This document shows, one piece after another, positions 1 to 8,500 of a DNA stretch of 64,000 nt (position 1 is the first letter of the stretch; each line of letters begins with the position of its first letter). The DNA is from Henriciella mobilis (lineage in GTDB: Bacteria > Pseudomonadota > Alphaproteobacteria > Caulobacterales > Hyphomonadaceae): positions 124,001 through 188,000 of the forward strand of contig NZ_QWFZ01000006.1 of NCBI RefSeq assembly GCF_003576315.1. Reading direction: 5' to 3'. The notes below the pieces were generated by a model that was not told the DNA's origin, did not search any database, and worked only from the letters and a program-made list of their open reading frames with translations. A program made the translations under genes and the position numbers.

Positions 1-234
1 TTCCGTAAGGACTTCACCCCGCTGCGCCCGGGCTATGGCGACTATGCCGTCCACATCGTCATGGAATATACCGGCGATCCGCCCTGGATGGATCTGGACA
101 ATCTCGCCAAGGCGCTGCTCGACAGCGTGACGGGCAATGCCTTTGCCGACGACCACCAGGTTGCCCGCCTGCTGGTCGAGCGCCGCGTCGGCGATCGCGA
201 GGGCATCTATATGCGCGTCGAAGCAATGGATTGA
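1..234 (+). CDS. RusA-family Holliday junction resolvase, C-terminal part
   Basis: The open frame runs in from the left edge and stops with TGA at 232-234, so only the last 77 residues are present. They read as the conserved core of RusA-type crossover junction endodeoxyribonucleases: MDLDNLAKALLDSVTG followed by a DDHQV segment. In this family the spaced aspartates (DLDN, D of the helix, DD) bind the catalytic metal used to cleave Holliday junctions. Family membership rests on this motif; the N-terminus is outside the window. RusA genes are often phage-derived but also occur as chromosomal copies, and nothing nearby looks like prophage. Confidence 0.8.
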   Translation, partial: FRKDFTPLRPGYGDYAVHIVMEYTGDPPWMDLDNLAKALLDSVTGNAFADDHQVARLLVERRVGDREGIYMRVEAMD

Positions 235-318
235 ATTTACGGCTCTTTCTGAAAGTTCTGGAAAGGCGGCTGCGAAAGACTATCCTGCGTTACGACAAAT
301 AAGGGGAGGGCTTTCGCC

Positions 319-741
319 ATGTCGTCGACAGAGCCAGTTATGATCTCTCAGGAAATGATGTACCTGTTCGGATCGGTCGTGATCCTGCTGGTTGTCCTGT
401 TCGTGCAGTCGGTAACGACGGTTCTTGCCAACGGATTGCGATGGGGGCTCGGCCCGCGCGACGTGCCCGCCAAGGACGATCTTTTTGCCGGCCGGGCCAA
501 GCGGACCGTGCAGAACCATATGGAAGGGCTCGCCCTGTTCGGGTTTGCCATCCTCATCATTGAGATGAGCGGCCTGAACTCCGACCTTAGCAAAACCGGC
601 GCAGCGCTGTTCTTCTGGGCACGCCTCGCCTATGCGCCGGCCTACCTTCTCGGCATTCCAACCGTCCGCACCCTGATCTGGGCCGTCTCGCTCGTCGGTA
701 TCCTGATCGAGCTCTATGTGATCGCAGCAACGGGCCTTTAG
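319..741 (+). CDS. MAPEG-family membrane protein
   Basis: 140 residues with about four hydrophobic segments. The family signature of bacterial MAPEG proteins (membrane-associated proteins in eicosanoid and glutathione metabolism) is visible: RAKRTVQNHMEGLALFG at about residues 59-75 and ARLAYAPAYLLGIPTVRTLIW-like helix near 102-121. Eukaryotic relatives are glutathione transferases or leukotriene synthases; the bacterial role is usually unknown. An AGGGGAGGGC stretch lies 8-17 bases before the ATG as ribosome binding site. Its stop overlaps by four bases the end of the convergent SET-domain gene. Confidence 0.85.
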   Translation: MSSTEPVMISQEMMYLFGSVVILLVVLFVQSVTTVLANGLRWGLGPRDVPAKDDLFAGRAKRTVQNHMEGLALFGFAILIIEMSGLNSDLSKTGAALFFWARLAYAPAYLLGIPTVRTLIWAVSLVGILIELYVIAATGL

Positions 742-1211
742 GAAAGGCGGATGCGGGTCTGGAGCGGGCCTGCGCCATTCGTGTTTGACGGTGCGATCAT
801 GTCGGCAGGCAGCTGGCGGCCGAGCGGGCTGATCGAGGCCATCATCACATGCGCCGTGGTGTCGAATTCGCGATAGTCGCAGGTCAGCTCGACACCCGCC
901 GGGATGTCCATCAGGGCATAGCCAGCATCAATGCCGGAGAAGTCGGTATTCGGCGTCTCGCTATGGTTCATGTAGCGCCCTTCATCGCCGTCCAGGATGC
1001 AGACGGAGGTGTCATAGGGCGGGATGTAGGTGTAGCGCTTCAGGAAATCCGACAGCCGCTCATCGGAATCGGAAAAGCTGTCGAGCGAGATCATCCGGTC
1101 GATGCGCGGGTCGAAGCGCCAGATGAGCTGGCCGCGTTTGATGGATTCACGGGCGTAAACGCCGAGGCCTTCGATTTCGGAGGCGGCGAGGTAGCAGGGC
1201 ACCAGCATCAT
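738..1211 (-). CDS. SET-domain protein (putative lysine methyltransferase)
   Basis: 157 residues consisting almost only of a SET domain: the early segment AASEIEGLGVYARESIKRGQ, then GRYMNHSETPNTDF (the NH of the SAM-binding pseudoknot) and finally LTCDYREFD. In SET enzymes these parts bind S-adenosylmethionine and the target lysine. Bacterial free-standing SET proteins of this size exist but their substrates are mostly unknown. The start carries two ATG codons (1206-1211) with AGGAG about 10 bases upstream. A 200-base non-coding stretch follows on the upstream side, containing an AT-rich GAATATTC palindrome that may belong to its promoter. Confidence 0.82.
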   Translation of the reverse strand: MMLVPCYLAASEIEGLGVYARESIKRGQLIWRFDPRIDRMISLDSFSDSDERLSDFLKRYTYIPPYDTSVCILDGDEGRYMNHSETPNTDFSGIDAGYALMDIPAGVELTCDYREFDTTAHVMMASISPLGRQLPADMIAPSNTNGAGPLQTRIRLS

Positions 1212-1411
1212 GGCCGGGCAGGCTCCTGAAAGGCCGGGTCGCCGCCCGGAAGTGGATCAGGGTTTTGCCCGCGCTGGCGTCGCGCAATTGAGCTAGATGC
1301 TCTCTATTCAGGAATATTCAAGTTAAATGTTTGGAGAGGGCCGCTTCAGGAAAAATGCACCGCGTTCCTGCGGCTTGGCCTTCGGTGGGAGAGCAAACGG
1401 GCTGGTCGCGT

Positions 1412-1870
1412 TCAGAACCGCCTGAACGGTTTCGGGGCCGCCGTCGCGGTGGCGGTGGCGACGAGCTTGCCGTCCGGGTTCAGGCAGCGGGCTTCGGAAA
1501 AGCAGACGGTCTTGCCGAATTTCAGGATTTGCGCCTCGACCCGCGCCGGCCCGACGAAGAGCGGGGCGAGGTAGGAGACTTTCATCTCCAGCGTCGGGGC
1601 CGTCATGGTAACGTTGGAGGCAATGATGATGGCGGTCGAAATCGCTTCGTCGAGCATCGCTGCGATAAAGCCACCCTGGATGGCGCCGGTCGGATTGGCG
1701 AAGCTCTCATCGGCCACGAAATCGACGACGATACGCTGCTCGTCCTGGTTCACCTCGACAAGGTGCATGCCAAGCGTATCCGAACAGGCCGGACGCTTCT
1801 TTGAGTTCTGGAAACGCGCCAGCATCTCGGCGTCGCTGAGGCGCGGCTTTTCCTGACGGGTCTCTGCCAA
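1412..1870 (-). CDS. PaaI-family hotdog thioesterase
   Basis: 152 residues with a hotdog-fold thioesterase pattern: NPTGAIQGGFIAAMLDEAIS near residues 59-78, where the GGF-x-MLDE segment is the active-site helix of the PaaI/acyl-CoA thioesterase II group, followed by MKVSYLAPLFVGPARVEAQI, the second strand pair. It probably hydrolyses small or aromatic acyl-CoA thioesters in the cytoplasm; the actual substrate cannot be read from sequence. It starts 2 bases after the sspB stop on the same strand, so the two are very likely co-transcribed. Confidence 0.85.
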   Translation of the reverse strand: MAETRQEKPRLSDAEMLARFQNSKKRPACSDTLGMHLVEVNQDEQRIVVDFVADESFANPTGAIQGGFIAAMLDEAISTAIIIASNVTMTAPTLEMKVSYLAPLFVGPARVEAQILKFGKTVCFSEARCLNPDGKLVATATATAAPKPFRRF

Positions 1871-1872
1871 GA

Positions 1873-2364
1873 CTATTTCCGGCGGAACGCGTCGATATTG
1901 ACCACCGTCCCGGCGCCCTGGTCACCCGATGCACGCTTGGCCTCTTCCGGCTGATGCGCGGGCTCATCGGCGGCGGCCGGCGCCACCACGTCCTGGCCGG
2001 TCGCCTTGTCGCTACGCTCGAAGGACAGGCCGAAATTGACGGACGGATCAACGAAACGGGTCATGGCCGCGAACGGAATGGACAGGTGCTGTGGCACGCC
2101 GTTGAATTTCAGAATCACCTCGAAGTGGCCGTCGAAGATTTCGAGATCCCAGAACTGGTGCTGGATGACAATTGTCATCTCGTCGGGGAATCGCTCGACC
2201 AGATGCTCGGCCATCTTCACGCCCGGCGCCTTCGTCCGGAACGTGATATAGAAGTGGTGTTCGCCCGGTGCCGTCTTGTTGCGCGCAGTCTCGCGCAGTG
2301 CTTCACGCACGACGCCGCGCATGGCCGCCTGGGTCAAAGCTTCATAGCCAATGTAGTCTGTCAT
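1873..2364 (-). CDS. sspB: SspB-type ClpXP adaptor
   Basis: 163 residues matching the alphaproteobacterial SspB family: HHFYITFRTKAPGV (about residues 36-49), MTIVIQHQFWDLEIFDGHFE and LKFNGVPQHLSIPFAAMTRF, i.e. the compact beta domain that binds the SsrA tag. A linker rich in Ala, Glu and Pro leads to a short hydrophobic/basic C-terminal tail (residues 151-163) like the ClpX-docking tail of SspB. It delivers SsrA-tagged proteins from stalled ribosomes to ClpXP. The tmRNA gene that encodes that tag lies about 0.5 kb upstream on the same strand. The downstream thioesterase gene is probably in the same operon. Confidence 0.92.
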   Translation of the reverse strand: MTDYIGYEALTQAAMRGVVREALRETARNKTAPGEHHFYITFRTKAPGVKMAEHLVERFPDEMTIVIQHQFWDLEIFDGHFEVILKFNGVPQHLSIPFAAMTRFVDPSVNFGLSFERSDKATGQDVVAPAAADEPAHQPEEAKRASGDQGAGTVVNIDAFRRK

Positions 2365-2540
2365 TCAGCCCATTCCCTTTCCCGAGACCCTTTTAAGGCC
2401 TGCGCGTCAGCATTCAACACGCTTCATTCATCAAGCGATCCCCGCGGACCACGTTCGCGCCACTGCGTGTATGGCCAAATTGTTCGTTGCCGCGTCCCAT
2501 TGGCAACGCCTGCCATATTACAGTAGGGGCGCTGGCTCGC

Positions 2541-2735
2541 CTAGCCTTCTTTCATGGATGCATCGGTTTTATCCCGCCTGCGGGTCGATGTTACCCCTGT
2601 GATGATGCCAATTCCGGCAAGGATGACCGATCCTATGGCAATCCATTGCCCGGAAACGCCGAGCGCAAAGGCGCCCCAGGCCAGTCCGGCGATCAGGATG
2701 GCATAGCCGATGGCGAAAATTGTGAAGGATGACAT
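2541..2735 (-). CDS. small two-helix membrane protein
   Basis: 64 residues with two hydrophobic helices (about 4-24 and 29-47) and a basic-to-charged tail TSTRRRDKTDASMKEG. AGGAGAAAGACC precedes the ATG, a good ribosome binding site, and codon use fits the neighbours, so it is likely expressed. No family is recognised. It lies between ssrA and sspB in the same orientation; the 175 bases between its end and sspB show no other gene. Confidence 0.6.
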   Translation of the reverse strand: MSSFTIFAIGYAILIAGLAWGAFALGVSGQWIAIGSVILAGIGIITGVTSTRRRDKTDASMKEG

Positions 2736-2871
2736 GGTCTTTCTCCTGGTTTGGCAGGAGAACGCCGGGCCGGGCGGGCTGTTCCGGCGGCAAATGATTG
2801 TCCGATGCGGGAAATAAGGTGGAGGCTTCTGTTGCCAGGCGCCTCCGGGCCCCGCCTGAGGCGCTGAAGCC

Positions 2872-3165
2872 CCAGGAGTTAAGTTCGGTTCACTTACCGA
2901 CCGCTTACGCGGCCATCAGTTCACCTTCAGCAAAGTTGTCATTGGCAACTATGTTGAGATGAGCTTCTAACGGAGCTCGGCCGGGCGAAAGCATCGTCTT
3001 TACACGTCCGTCGATCCTGTTTCGGCCCCATACCAGTCCGCCCAATGACCGGAGGATGTTTGGTGGAGCCGCCGGGTACCGCCCCCGGGTCCGAACCGCT
3101 TATTACACGCGCGTTTATCGCCATAGTCCCCGAGGGGACATCATGGATATAGGCGCTTTGGTCCG
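2872..3165 (-). ncRNA. ssrA: tmRNA, circularly permuted two-piece form
   Basis: Read on the minus strand, the acceptor piece comes first and ends GGCGGCTCCACCA at 3073-3061, with a T-arm (GGTTCGGACCC) just before. After a ~31-base intervening segment the coding piece begins GGGGCCGAAACAGGATCGAC at 3029. The two pieces form a 7-bp acceptor stem, GGGGCCG with CGGCTCC, including the G3-U70 wobble that alanyl-tRNA synthetase recognises. The tag frame at 2946-2905 reads ANDNFAEGELMAA then TAA, preceded by TAGTT before the GCC resume codon. This order is the known permuted arrangement of alphaproteobacterial tmRNA. The outer ends are approximate: a GTCCCC/GGGGAC hairpin at 3127-3140 is near the 5' end, and a GC-rich stem at 2838-2868 lies beyond the 3' end. 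This element fills the gap between 2736 and 3180. Confidence 0.95.
2905..2946 (-). other. SsrA proteolysis tag reading frame within tmRNA
   Basis: Thirteen codons plus TAA encode A-N-D-N-F-A-E-G-E-L-M-A-A. The hydrophobic MAA end fits ClpX recognition and the ANDNFAE part fits SspB binding, as known for alphaproteobacterial tags. Translation resumes here after the ribosome leaves the broken mRNA. Confidence 0.95.
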
Positions 3166-3180
3166 CCTCATAAAGGGGGG

Positions 3181-4503
3181 TCAGCTTGTCAGGCGCAGAT
3201 CGGAAATCGACGTGGCGATCGACTGGTAGGCATCGATCAGTTGCTGGCCGTCTTCCGGGGTGAAGAAGTTCTCTTCGCCGCTCGCGCAATATTTCAGCAC
3301 CTCGCGTCCGCCCGACGGTGCCTGGAAGGCGACAGAATAGATGACGATGTCCTGGCGCTTGATCTCGTCGCAGAGCTGTTTGGCCTGCCAGCTGGACGAG
3401 CCGTTGTCATAGTCGCCGACCGTGTTGAAATCACCATCCGTCATCAGGATCAGCGCCTTGGCGCTGTCGGGCTCGTCATAGGGCAGCGGCGCGGAGTCCG
3501 TTGGCAGCAGCGAGGTCCAGTTCGGTGAGATCATGTACCAGCCCCAGGCCACACCGAGATGGCCTGCCGTGTAGCCGCCAGCGCTGAGGGCGTCGATATA
3601 ATCGTCCAGGGGCTGTTCATCGCTGGTCAGCTCCAGCGGCGCGGCGCCGCTGCAATCATTGCGCTGATTGTATCCCGCGGCCATCAGGTACTGTCCTGAG
3701 CCGGGCAGCGCATCGGTGAAGGCTTCGTCGCCGCCGCGTTCGAAGACGCACGTTGTGGTGTAGTTACGCGTGCGCCAGGTGTTCCAGTAATGGCTCCAAT
3801 AGGTATCGGTCCGGTTCGGCGACTCGCCCGTCACGGCCTCGAAGTAGCTGCCGGCATTGAAGGCGCCATTATAGGCGACCATGGACAGCCGGATATCGTC
3901 TTCCTGTCCCGCCGGAGGATTGTCCGGTAGCAGCGTGTCGACCGCATCGTGGGCAGCGGCCTTCAGGTCTTCGATCCGCGAGCCCCCCATGGATCCGGAT
4001 ACGTCAAACACGAAAGCAACGTCCACCTTGCCGATGCCATAGGTCGTCGCGGTGGTGATTTCGAAGCTCATCTGCTCGACCCCGGCAATCGCCGAAAGGG
4101 TCGTGCTCATCGAGCAGCTGGTTGTTCCTACCACATCGGTCTGGTCGATAACGACTTCAGGGCTTTCGCAGGTCAGGAATGAATCGGTGTTGGCCAGGGC
4201 GGCCAGGAAGTAGTTTTGTACCAGCGATTTGACCTCTGCCTGGCCGGTCCCTTCGCGCAGGGCCCGCGTGCCCGCGATGACGGCAGAATCGAGATTGTAC
4301 TGCGCCTTGTTCTTCTTGGTGGTGAGCATCTGGAAGTCGATGGCAAAGCCGGTGACGAGCGCAATCGGGATCACCGACAGGGCCAGCAGGATCGCCATCT
4401 GCCCGCGATCCACCGACGGGAGACTGCGCAGCCGCTGACCGCCACGGCTGAGCATGCCGGCGAAGCGTGACATTTCTGGCTTGGTCCTTATCCGGACGGA
4501 CAT
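3181..4503 (-). CDS. TadG-like pilus-assembly protein with VWA domain
   Basis: 440 residues from the chosen start at 4503, which has GAAGAAGGGG upstream; an ATG 132 bases earlier is also open but lacks pilin-like content. An N-terminal TadE/TadG-type helix (about 35-56, after a basic stretch and DRGQMAILLALS) resembles the Flp-pilus minor pseudopilin signal. The rest is a von Willebrand A domain with the MIDAS motif DVSGSM near residue 167 and a second metal segment LILMTDGDFN. Such proteins act at the inner membrane and periplasm in tight-adherence pili. It is paralogous to the next gene upstream, with matching ends (SIATSISDLRL). No tad ATPase or secretin gene is in the window. Confidence 0.85.
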   Translation of the reverse strand: MSVRIRTKPEMSRFAGMLSRGGQRLRSLPSVDRGQMAILLALSVIPIALVTGFAIDFQMLTTKKNKAQYNLDSAVIAGTRALREGTGQAEVKSLVQNYFLAALANTDSFLTCESPEVVIDQTDVVGTTSCSMSTTLSAIAGVEQMSFEITTATTYGIGKVDVAFVFDVSGSMGGSRIEDLKAAAHDAVDTLLPDNPPAGQEDDIRLSMVAYNGAFNAGSYFEAVTGESPNRTDTYWSHYWNTWRTRNYTTTCVFERGGDEAFTDALPGSGQYLMAAGYNQRNDCSGAAPLELTSDEQPLDDYIDALSAGGYTAGHLGVAWGWYMISPNWTSLLPTDSAPLPYDEPDSAKALILMTDGDFNTVGDYDNGSSSWQAKQLCDEIKRQDIVIYSVAFQAPSGGREVLKYCASGEENFFTPEDGQQLIDAYQSIATSISDLRLTS

Positions 4504-4648
4504 TGCAAGACCCCTTCTTCCCTCTTCCGAGGACAGGATCATCTTGGCTGATCGCGCCTTGACACTGCATTGAACCGGGCACGCAAATTGCGAAGAGCCG
4601 GGCAGGGGCTGATTAACCCTGACCGGCTCCTGCATCGTTCTTGTATGC

Positions 4649-6190
4649 TTAGAAGGAGATGCGCAGGTCCGAAATGGAGGTTGCGATGGCGTTGTAGCTT
4701 TCCATCAGTTCCTGGCCGTTTTCGGCGTTGAAGTAGAATTCGGGGCCCGAGGCGCAGTAGCTCAGCACGTCCTTGCCAGCCTGAGGGGCCTGGAACGCGA
4801 CCGTGTAGATGATGACATCGTCTTCCTTGATCGCGTCGCACAAATTCTTGGCCTGCTTGGTCGAGTTGCCCTGTCCGCCGAAGAATTGCGAGTTGAACTC
4901 CCCGTCAGTCATGACGATCATCGCCTTGGTCACGTCGGGCTCGCTCTGGCTGAGCGGCTCGCCATTGCCGGTGAAGATGTCGCCCCATTCCTCGCTGATC
5001 AGGTACCAGCCCCAGGCAACGCCCTGGTGACCGGCCGTGCCGCCGCTCGCATAAAGATTATCGATATATTTTTCGATCTGCGTGGCGTTGTGGCTGAGCG
5101 GAAAGGGTTCAATGTTAAGGCAGTCGCCATCGCCATTATCGTACCAGCGCTCACGATTTTTATTCCAGTAGAGGTGGCTTGCGGCCAGGAAGGCGCTGGT
5201 GTTGGCGCTGCTCGACTGGGCATTGTATTCGCCCGACCCGAGTTCGGACACGCGGTCCTTATTGTCGATTTGTTCGGGCTGCGCATTGTCGAAGGCGTGG
5301 TCGCCACCGCGTTCGTAGACACAGGTCGAGCTGATCTTCTTGCGCTCGTTCTTGGTGGTCTCGACCTGGACCCAATCCTCTTCGGTATAGGTCCCGTACT
5401 CCCATTCGCACTGGTAATCCCAGTCCTTGCAGTTGCCGCTGCGGCCTGCATAGCGCGTGCAAACATAGTCGCATTCGCGGTACCAGCCTTCCTTTTCGAC
5501 TTCCTGTTTTTCCCATTCGGTCGTCGTGACGTCTTCGGAGTGCCAGCGGTTCTTTTTCAGGCCGGTGACTTCCTCGAAATAGGGACCGGCATTGACCATG
5601 CTGTTATAGGCGACCATGGCGATGCGTACGTCGCCATCGCTGGAGGAGCCCGGTTCCGGCAGGAGCGTCTCTGCGGCGGCCTTGGCAGCTTCCTTGAGGT
5701 CGTAGATGCGGCCCCAGGAGTTCATTGAACCTGACACGTCAAAGACGAACGAGACATCGACCCGGCCCGTGCCGTAGGTCGCAACGCTCGTCGTGTTGAT
5801 CTGGACCTTGGTGCGGCCGATCAGGTTCATCAGCGTGGTTGGCTGGTAGCAGGTGACATTGCCTGTGATTTCTTCCGGCGCCGAAAAGTCGATCACGAGC
5901 GTATCGCAGGTCAAATCCTCGTTCTCGTTCGACATGATGGCCGCGAAATAATCGCGGGAATGCTTGGTGACGGCTTTCTGGTCGCTGGTGGACTGCATCA
6001 TCCGCGCACCCGCCAGGACGGCAGAGTCGACAGCATACTGGATCTTGTCCTTTTTCGAGAAGGCGAGCTGAGCGTCGATAGCGAAGCCGGCCACGATCAG
6101 CATTGGGATCAGGGCGAGCGCGAAGATCATGGCGACGTTTCCGCGCTCATTTCGGCGGAAAGAGGTGGTGACTGGCAACAGTTTCGGCAT
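4649..6190 (-). CDS. TadG-like VWA protein with aromatic, Cys-containing insertion
   Basis: 513 residues from the ATG at 6190 (GGAG 9 bases upstream; a TTG 42 bases earlier is also in frame). Same plan as its neighbour: pseudopilin-like helix (about 18-39), MIDAS DVSGSM at 151-156, second metal segment MIVMTDGEFN, and C-terminal AIATSISDLRISF. Between EVTG and TCVYERGG it carries about 50 extra residues (around 210-288) rich in Trp, Tyr, Glu and Lys with four cysteines near 230, 234, 244 and 251, absent from the paralogue. The role is probably tad/Flp pilus assembly or adhesion; the insertion could be a disulfide-bonded ligand-binding loop. The gap to the downstream paralogue is 145 bases, so it could be one transcript. 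Confidence 0.85.
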   Translation of the reverse strand: MPKLLPVTTSFRRNERGNVAMIFALALIPMLIVAGFAIDAQLAFSKKDKIQYAVDSAVLAGARMMQSTSDQKAVTKHSRDYFAAIMSNENEDLTCDTLVIDFSAPEEITGNVTCYQPTTLMNLIGRTKVQINTTSVATYGTGRVDVSFVFDVSGSMNSWGRIYDLKEAAKAAAETLLPEPGSSSDGDVRIAMVAYNSMVNAGPYFEEVTGLKKNRWHSEDVTTTEWEKQEVEKEGWYRECDYVCTRYAGRSGNCKDWDYQCEWEYGTYTEEDWVQVETTKNERKKISSTCVYERGGDHAFDNAQPEQIDNKDRVSELGSGEYNAQSSSANTSAFLAASHLYWNKNRERWYDNGDGDCLNIEPFPLSHNATQIEKYIDNLYASGGTAGHQGVAWGWYLISEEWGDIFTGNGEPLSQSEPDVTKAMIVMTDGEFNSQFFGGQGNSTKQAKNLCDAIKEDDVIIYTVAFQAPQAGKDVLSYCASGPEFYFNAENGQELMESYNAIATSISDLRISF

Positions 6191-6377
6191 TTTTTTGGCT
6201 CCGGCCACGGCGTATGTTCGATGTCGTGTCAATACAGCAACGGGGTTTAGGCCGAATTTGAGCGGGGCCGGTAAGTTCGCGGTTTTGGTTTAGAGTGCGT
6301 TAAGATGTCGGAAGCTGTGCAATGCTTGCCGGGGGTGCTGGACACACGCGCAAGACTCGGCAAATCTTCAACCCGAC

Positions 6378-7172
6378 ATGCGCCAATATCACGATCTCCT
6401 TCAGGACGTCCTCGACAACGGCGTCGCGCGCGGCGACCGGACGGGGACCGGCACGCTCGGCGTGTTCGGCCGCCAGATGCGGTTCGACCTGTCCGATGGT
6501 TTTCCGCTGCTCACGACGAAGAAGCTTCATCTTCGCTCCATCATCCACGAGCTGCTCTGGTTCCTGAGGGGCGACACCAATATCGCCTATCTGAAAGAGA
6601 ACGGCGTCTCCATCTGGGATGAGTGGGCCGACGAGAATGGCGACCTTGGCCCGGTCTATGGCAAGCAATGGCGCTCATGGGCGGCCCCGGACGGGCGCAC
6701 GATCGACCAGATCGAATGGGTGCTGAACGAAATAAAGACCAACCCGAATTCGCGCCGCCTCGTCGTCTCGGCCTGGAATCCGGCTGACGTCAACGAGATG
6801 GCGCTGCCGCCCTGCCACTGCCTGTTCCAGTTCTTTGTCGCTGACGGAAAGCTCTCCTGCCAGCTCTACCAGCGCTCGGCGGACATCTTCCTCGGCGTGC
6901 CGTTCAATATTGCGTCTTATGCGCTGCTGACGATGATGATGGCCCGCGCCACAGGTCTCCAGCCGGGCGAGTTCGTTCATACGCTCGGCGACGCGCACCT
7001 TTACTCAAACCATATCGAGCAGGCCAAACTGCAGCTCACGCGGGAGCCGTTTTCGCCGCCGAAAATGATCCTCAACCCGGAGAAGACCGATCTCTTCTCA
7101 TGGACGTATGAGGATTTCGAACTCGTTGGCTATCAGGCCCACAAGCACATCAAGGCGCCCGTGGCGGTCTGA
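6378..7172 (+). CDS. thyA: thymidylate synthase
   Basis: 264 residues, the same length as the E. coli enzyme. Methylates dUMP to dTMP using methylene-tetrahydrofolate. Visible: [14 protein letters not shown] at the N-terminus, the catalytic cysteine at 146 in [30 protein letters not shown] and the C-terminal KAPVAV. It releases dihydrofolate, which the folA product encoded 2.2 kb downstream recycles. It is transcribed divergently from the pilus genes, and the 3' end faces the AhpD-like gene with 8 bases between stops. Confidence 0.98.
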   Translation: MRQYHDLLQDVLDNGVARGDRTGTGTLGVFGRQMRFDLSDGFPLLTTKKLHLRSIIHELLWFLRGDTNIAYLKENGVSIWDEWADENGDLGPVYGKQWRSWAAPDGRTIDQIEWVLNEIKTNPNSRRLVVSAWNPADVNEMALPPCHCLFQFFVADGKLSCQLYQRSADIFLGVPFNIASYALLTMMMARATGLQPGEFVHTLGDAHLYSNHIEQAKLQLTREPFSPPKMILNPEKTDLFSWTYEDFELVGYQAHKHIKAPVAV

Positions 7173-7180
7173 TTCACCAT

Positions 7181-7531
7181 TTAGTCCTTCAGCTGCGTCC
7201 AGGCCGTCCAGGCATCGGCGGCATACATCAGCGACGGGCCGCCACCCATGTAAACGCACACGCCAAGTGTATCGGCGACTTCCTGATCGCTCGCGCCAAG
7301 CTTTTTCAGCGCTTTCGTGTGAAAGCCGATACAGGCATCGCACTGCTTGGCGACGCCGATGGCAAGCGCAATGAGTTCCTTGGTCTTGTGATCGATCGCG
7401 CCGTCGGCATTGGCCGCTTTCGATAGCCCGCTGAAGGCGGAAAGCGTATCGCCGGCCATGTCGCGCAGGCCGGCAAGGCCCTCATTGACGCCGTCGGTGA
7501 TTGCCTTGAAGTCCTTTTTACCCGTTGCCAT
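7181..7531 (-). CDS. carboxymuconolactone decarboxylase / AhpD-like protein
   Basis: 116 residues with the all-helical CMD/AhpD fold pattern: KTKELIALAIGVAKQCDACIGFHTKALKKLG-type core with a CDAC redox pair and following histidine near residues 63-70. In AhpD these residues form the thiol relay used in peroxide reduction; many single-domain relatives have no proven substrate. Context gives no peroxiredoxin partner. Confidence 0.85.
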   Translation of the reverse strand: MATGKKDFKAITDGVNEGLAGLRDMAGDTLSAFSGLSKAANADGAIDHKTKELIALAIGVAKQCDACIGFHTKALKKLGASDQEVADTLGVCVYMGGGPSLMYAADAWTAWTQLKD

Positions 7532-7642
7532 CAGCCGAGTCCCTTTCTTCCATCTGGTCTGCCGCCGATCTCACCGGGAGACCATGCGGCTGACCATAAG
7601 GGACATTACGGGGCCCGGCAGGTGGCGGGCGGCTGGCAGGGC

Positions 7643-8428
7643 CTAGCGTGGGGCCATCCGGATCGCGCCATCGAGACGGAAATTGTGACCGTTGAGATAG
7701 GTGTTGCTGGCGATCTCCACGGCCAGCGAACCGAACTCGTCCGGCTTGCCGAGGCGTTTGGGGAACGGCACCGACGCGGCGAGACTGTCCAGCACCTTCT
7801 GCGGGGCGCCGAGCATCAGCGGGGTGGCGAAAATGCCTGGCATGATCGAGTTGACGCGGATGCCGATATCCATGAGGTCCCGCGCCATGGGCAGCACCAG
7901 CCCGTTCACGCCCGCCTTGCACGAGCCGTAGATGACCTGGCCGATCTGCGCGTCCTGGGCCGCAACAGACGCCGTCAGCGTGATGCAGCCGCGTTCGCCA
8001 TCATCATTAAGCGGTTCGGAGTTCGCCATGCCGAGCGCCGACATGGACGCGATGCGGTAGGACGAGACAAGAATGCCTTGCGCGCCGCGGTCATACATCT
8101 CGGTCGGCGTGCGCTTGTACTTCATCGTCTCCTTGTCGAAGGACAGCGTCTTGCCGCGCCCGGATGTCATCGCGCAATGAACGGTGACCCGCTCCTGGCC
8201 ATGCGCTGCCCGGGCTTTCTCGAACCCGGCCTCGCAGGAGTCCTCGTCGAGAATGTTCACATTGCAGAAGATGCCGCCGATGGATTTGGCGACCTCTTCG
8301 CCCTTGTCTTCCTGGATGTCGAAAATGGCGACCTTGACGCCCTTGGCGGCGAGCGCTTCGGCCGTTGCCCGGCCGAGGCCGGATGCGCCGCCGGTCACGA
8401 TGGCAGGTGTGTCTGATCCGAGTTTCAT
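7643..8428 (-). CDS. short-chain dehydrogenase, HSD10-like
   Basis: 261 residues from the ATG at 8428, chosen because GGAGGACACTTC directly precedes it; a longer in-frame start at 8458 lacks this. NAD(P)-binding TGGASGLG at about 11-18, catalytic Ser in LTASVAA and the YGSCK version of YxxxK. The overall pattern (early TGGASGLGRATAEAL, FDIQEDKGEEVA, VNIL) resembles 3-hydroxyacyl-CoA dehydrogenase type 2 used in fatty acid and branched-chain degradation. The substrate is not determined; neighbours give no pathway. Confidence 0.8.
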   Translation of the reverse strand: MKLGSDTPAIVTGGASGLGRATAEALAAKGVKVAIFDIQEDKGEEVAKSIGGIFCNVNILDEDSCEAGFEKARAAHGQERVTVHCAMTSGRGKTLSFDKETMKYKRTPTEMYDRGAQGILVSSYRIASMSALGMANSEPLNDDGERGCITLTASVAAQDAQIGQVIYGSCKAGVNGLVLPMARDLMDIGIRVNSIMPGIFATPLMLGAPQKVLDSLAASVPFPKRLGKPDEFGSLAVEIASNTYLNGHNFRLDGAIRMAPR

Positions 8429-8500
8429 GAAGTGTCCTCCCTGTATGGCTTTGTCCATGATTAGGCGTCGGCCGTGCAGGACGGAAGCACTGTCGCCGCG

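Noticed and set aside
1-234. Left edge as prophage remnant because of RusA
   Set aside because: Only one phage-related family is seen and the next genes are ordinary chromosomal ones.
3059-3110. Isolated tRNA gene because of a T-arm and CCA
   Set aside because: The segment lacks D and anticodon arms; with the downstream tag frame and complementary acceptor strand it is part of the permuted tmRNA.
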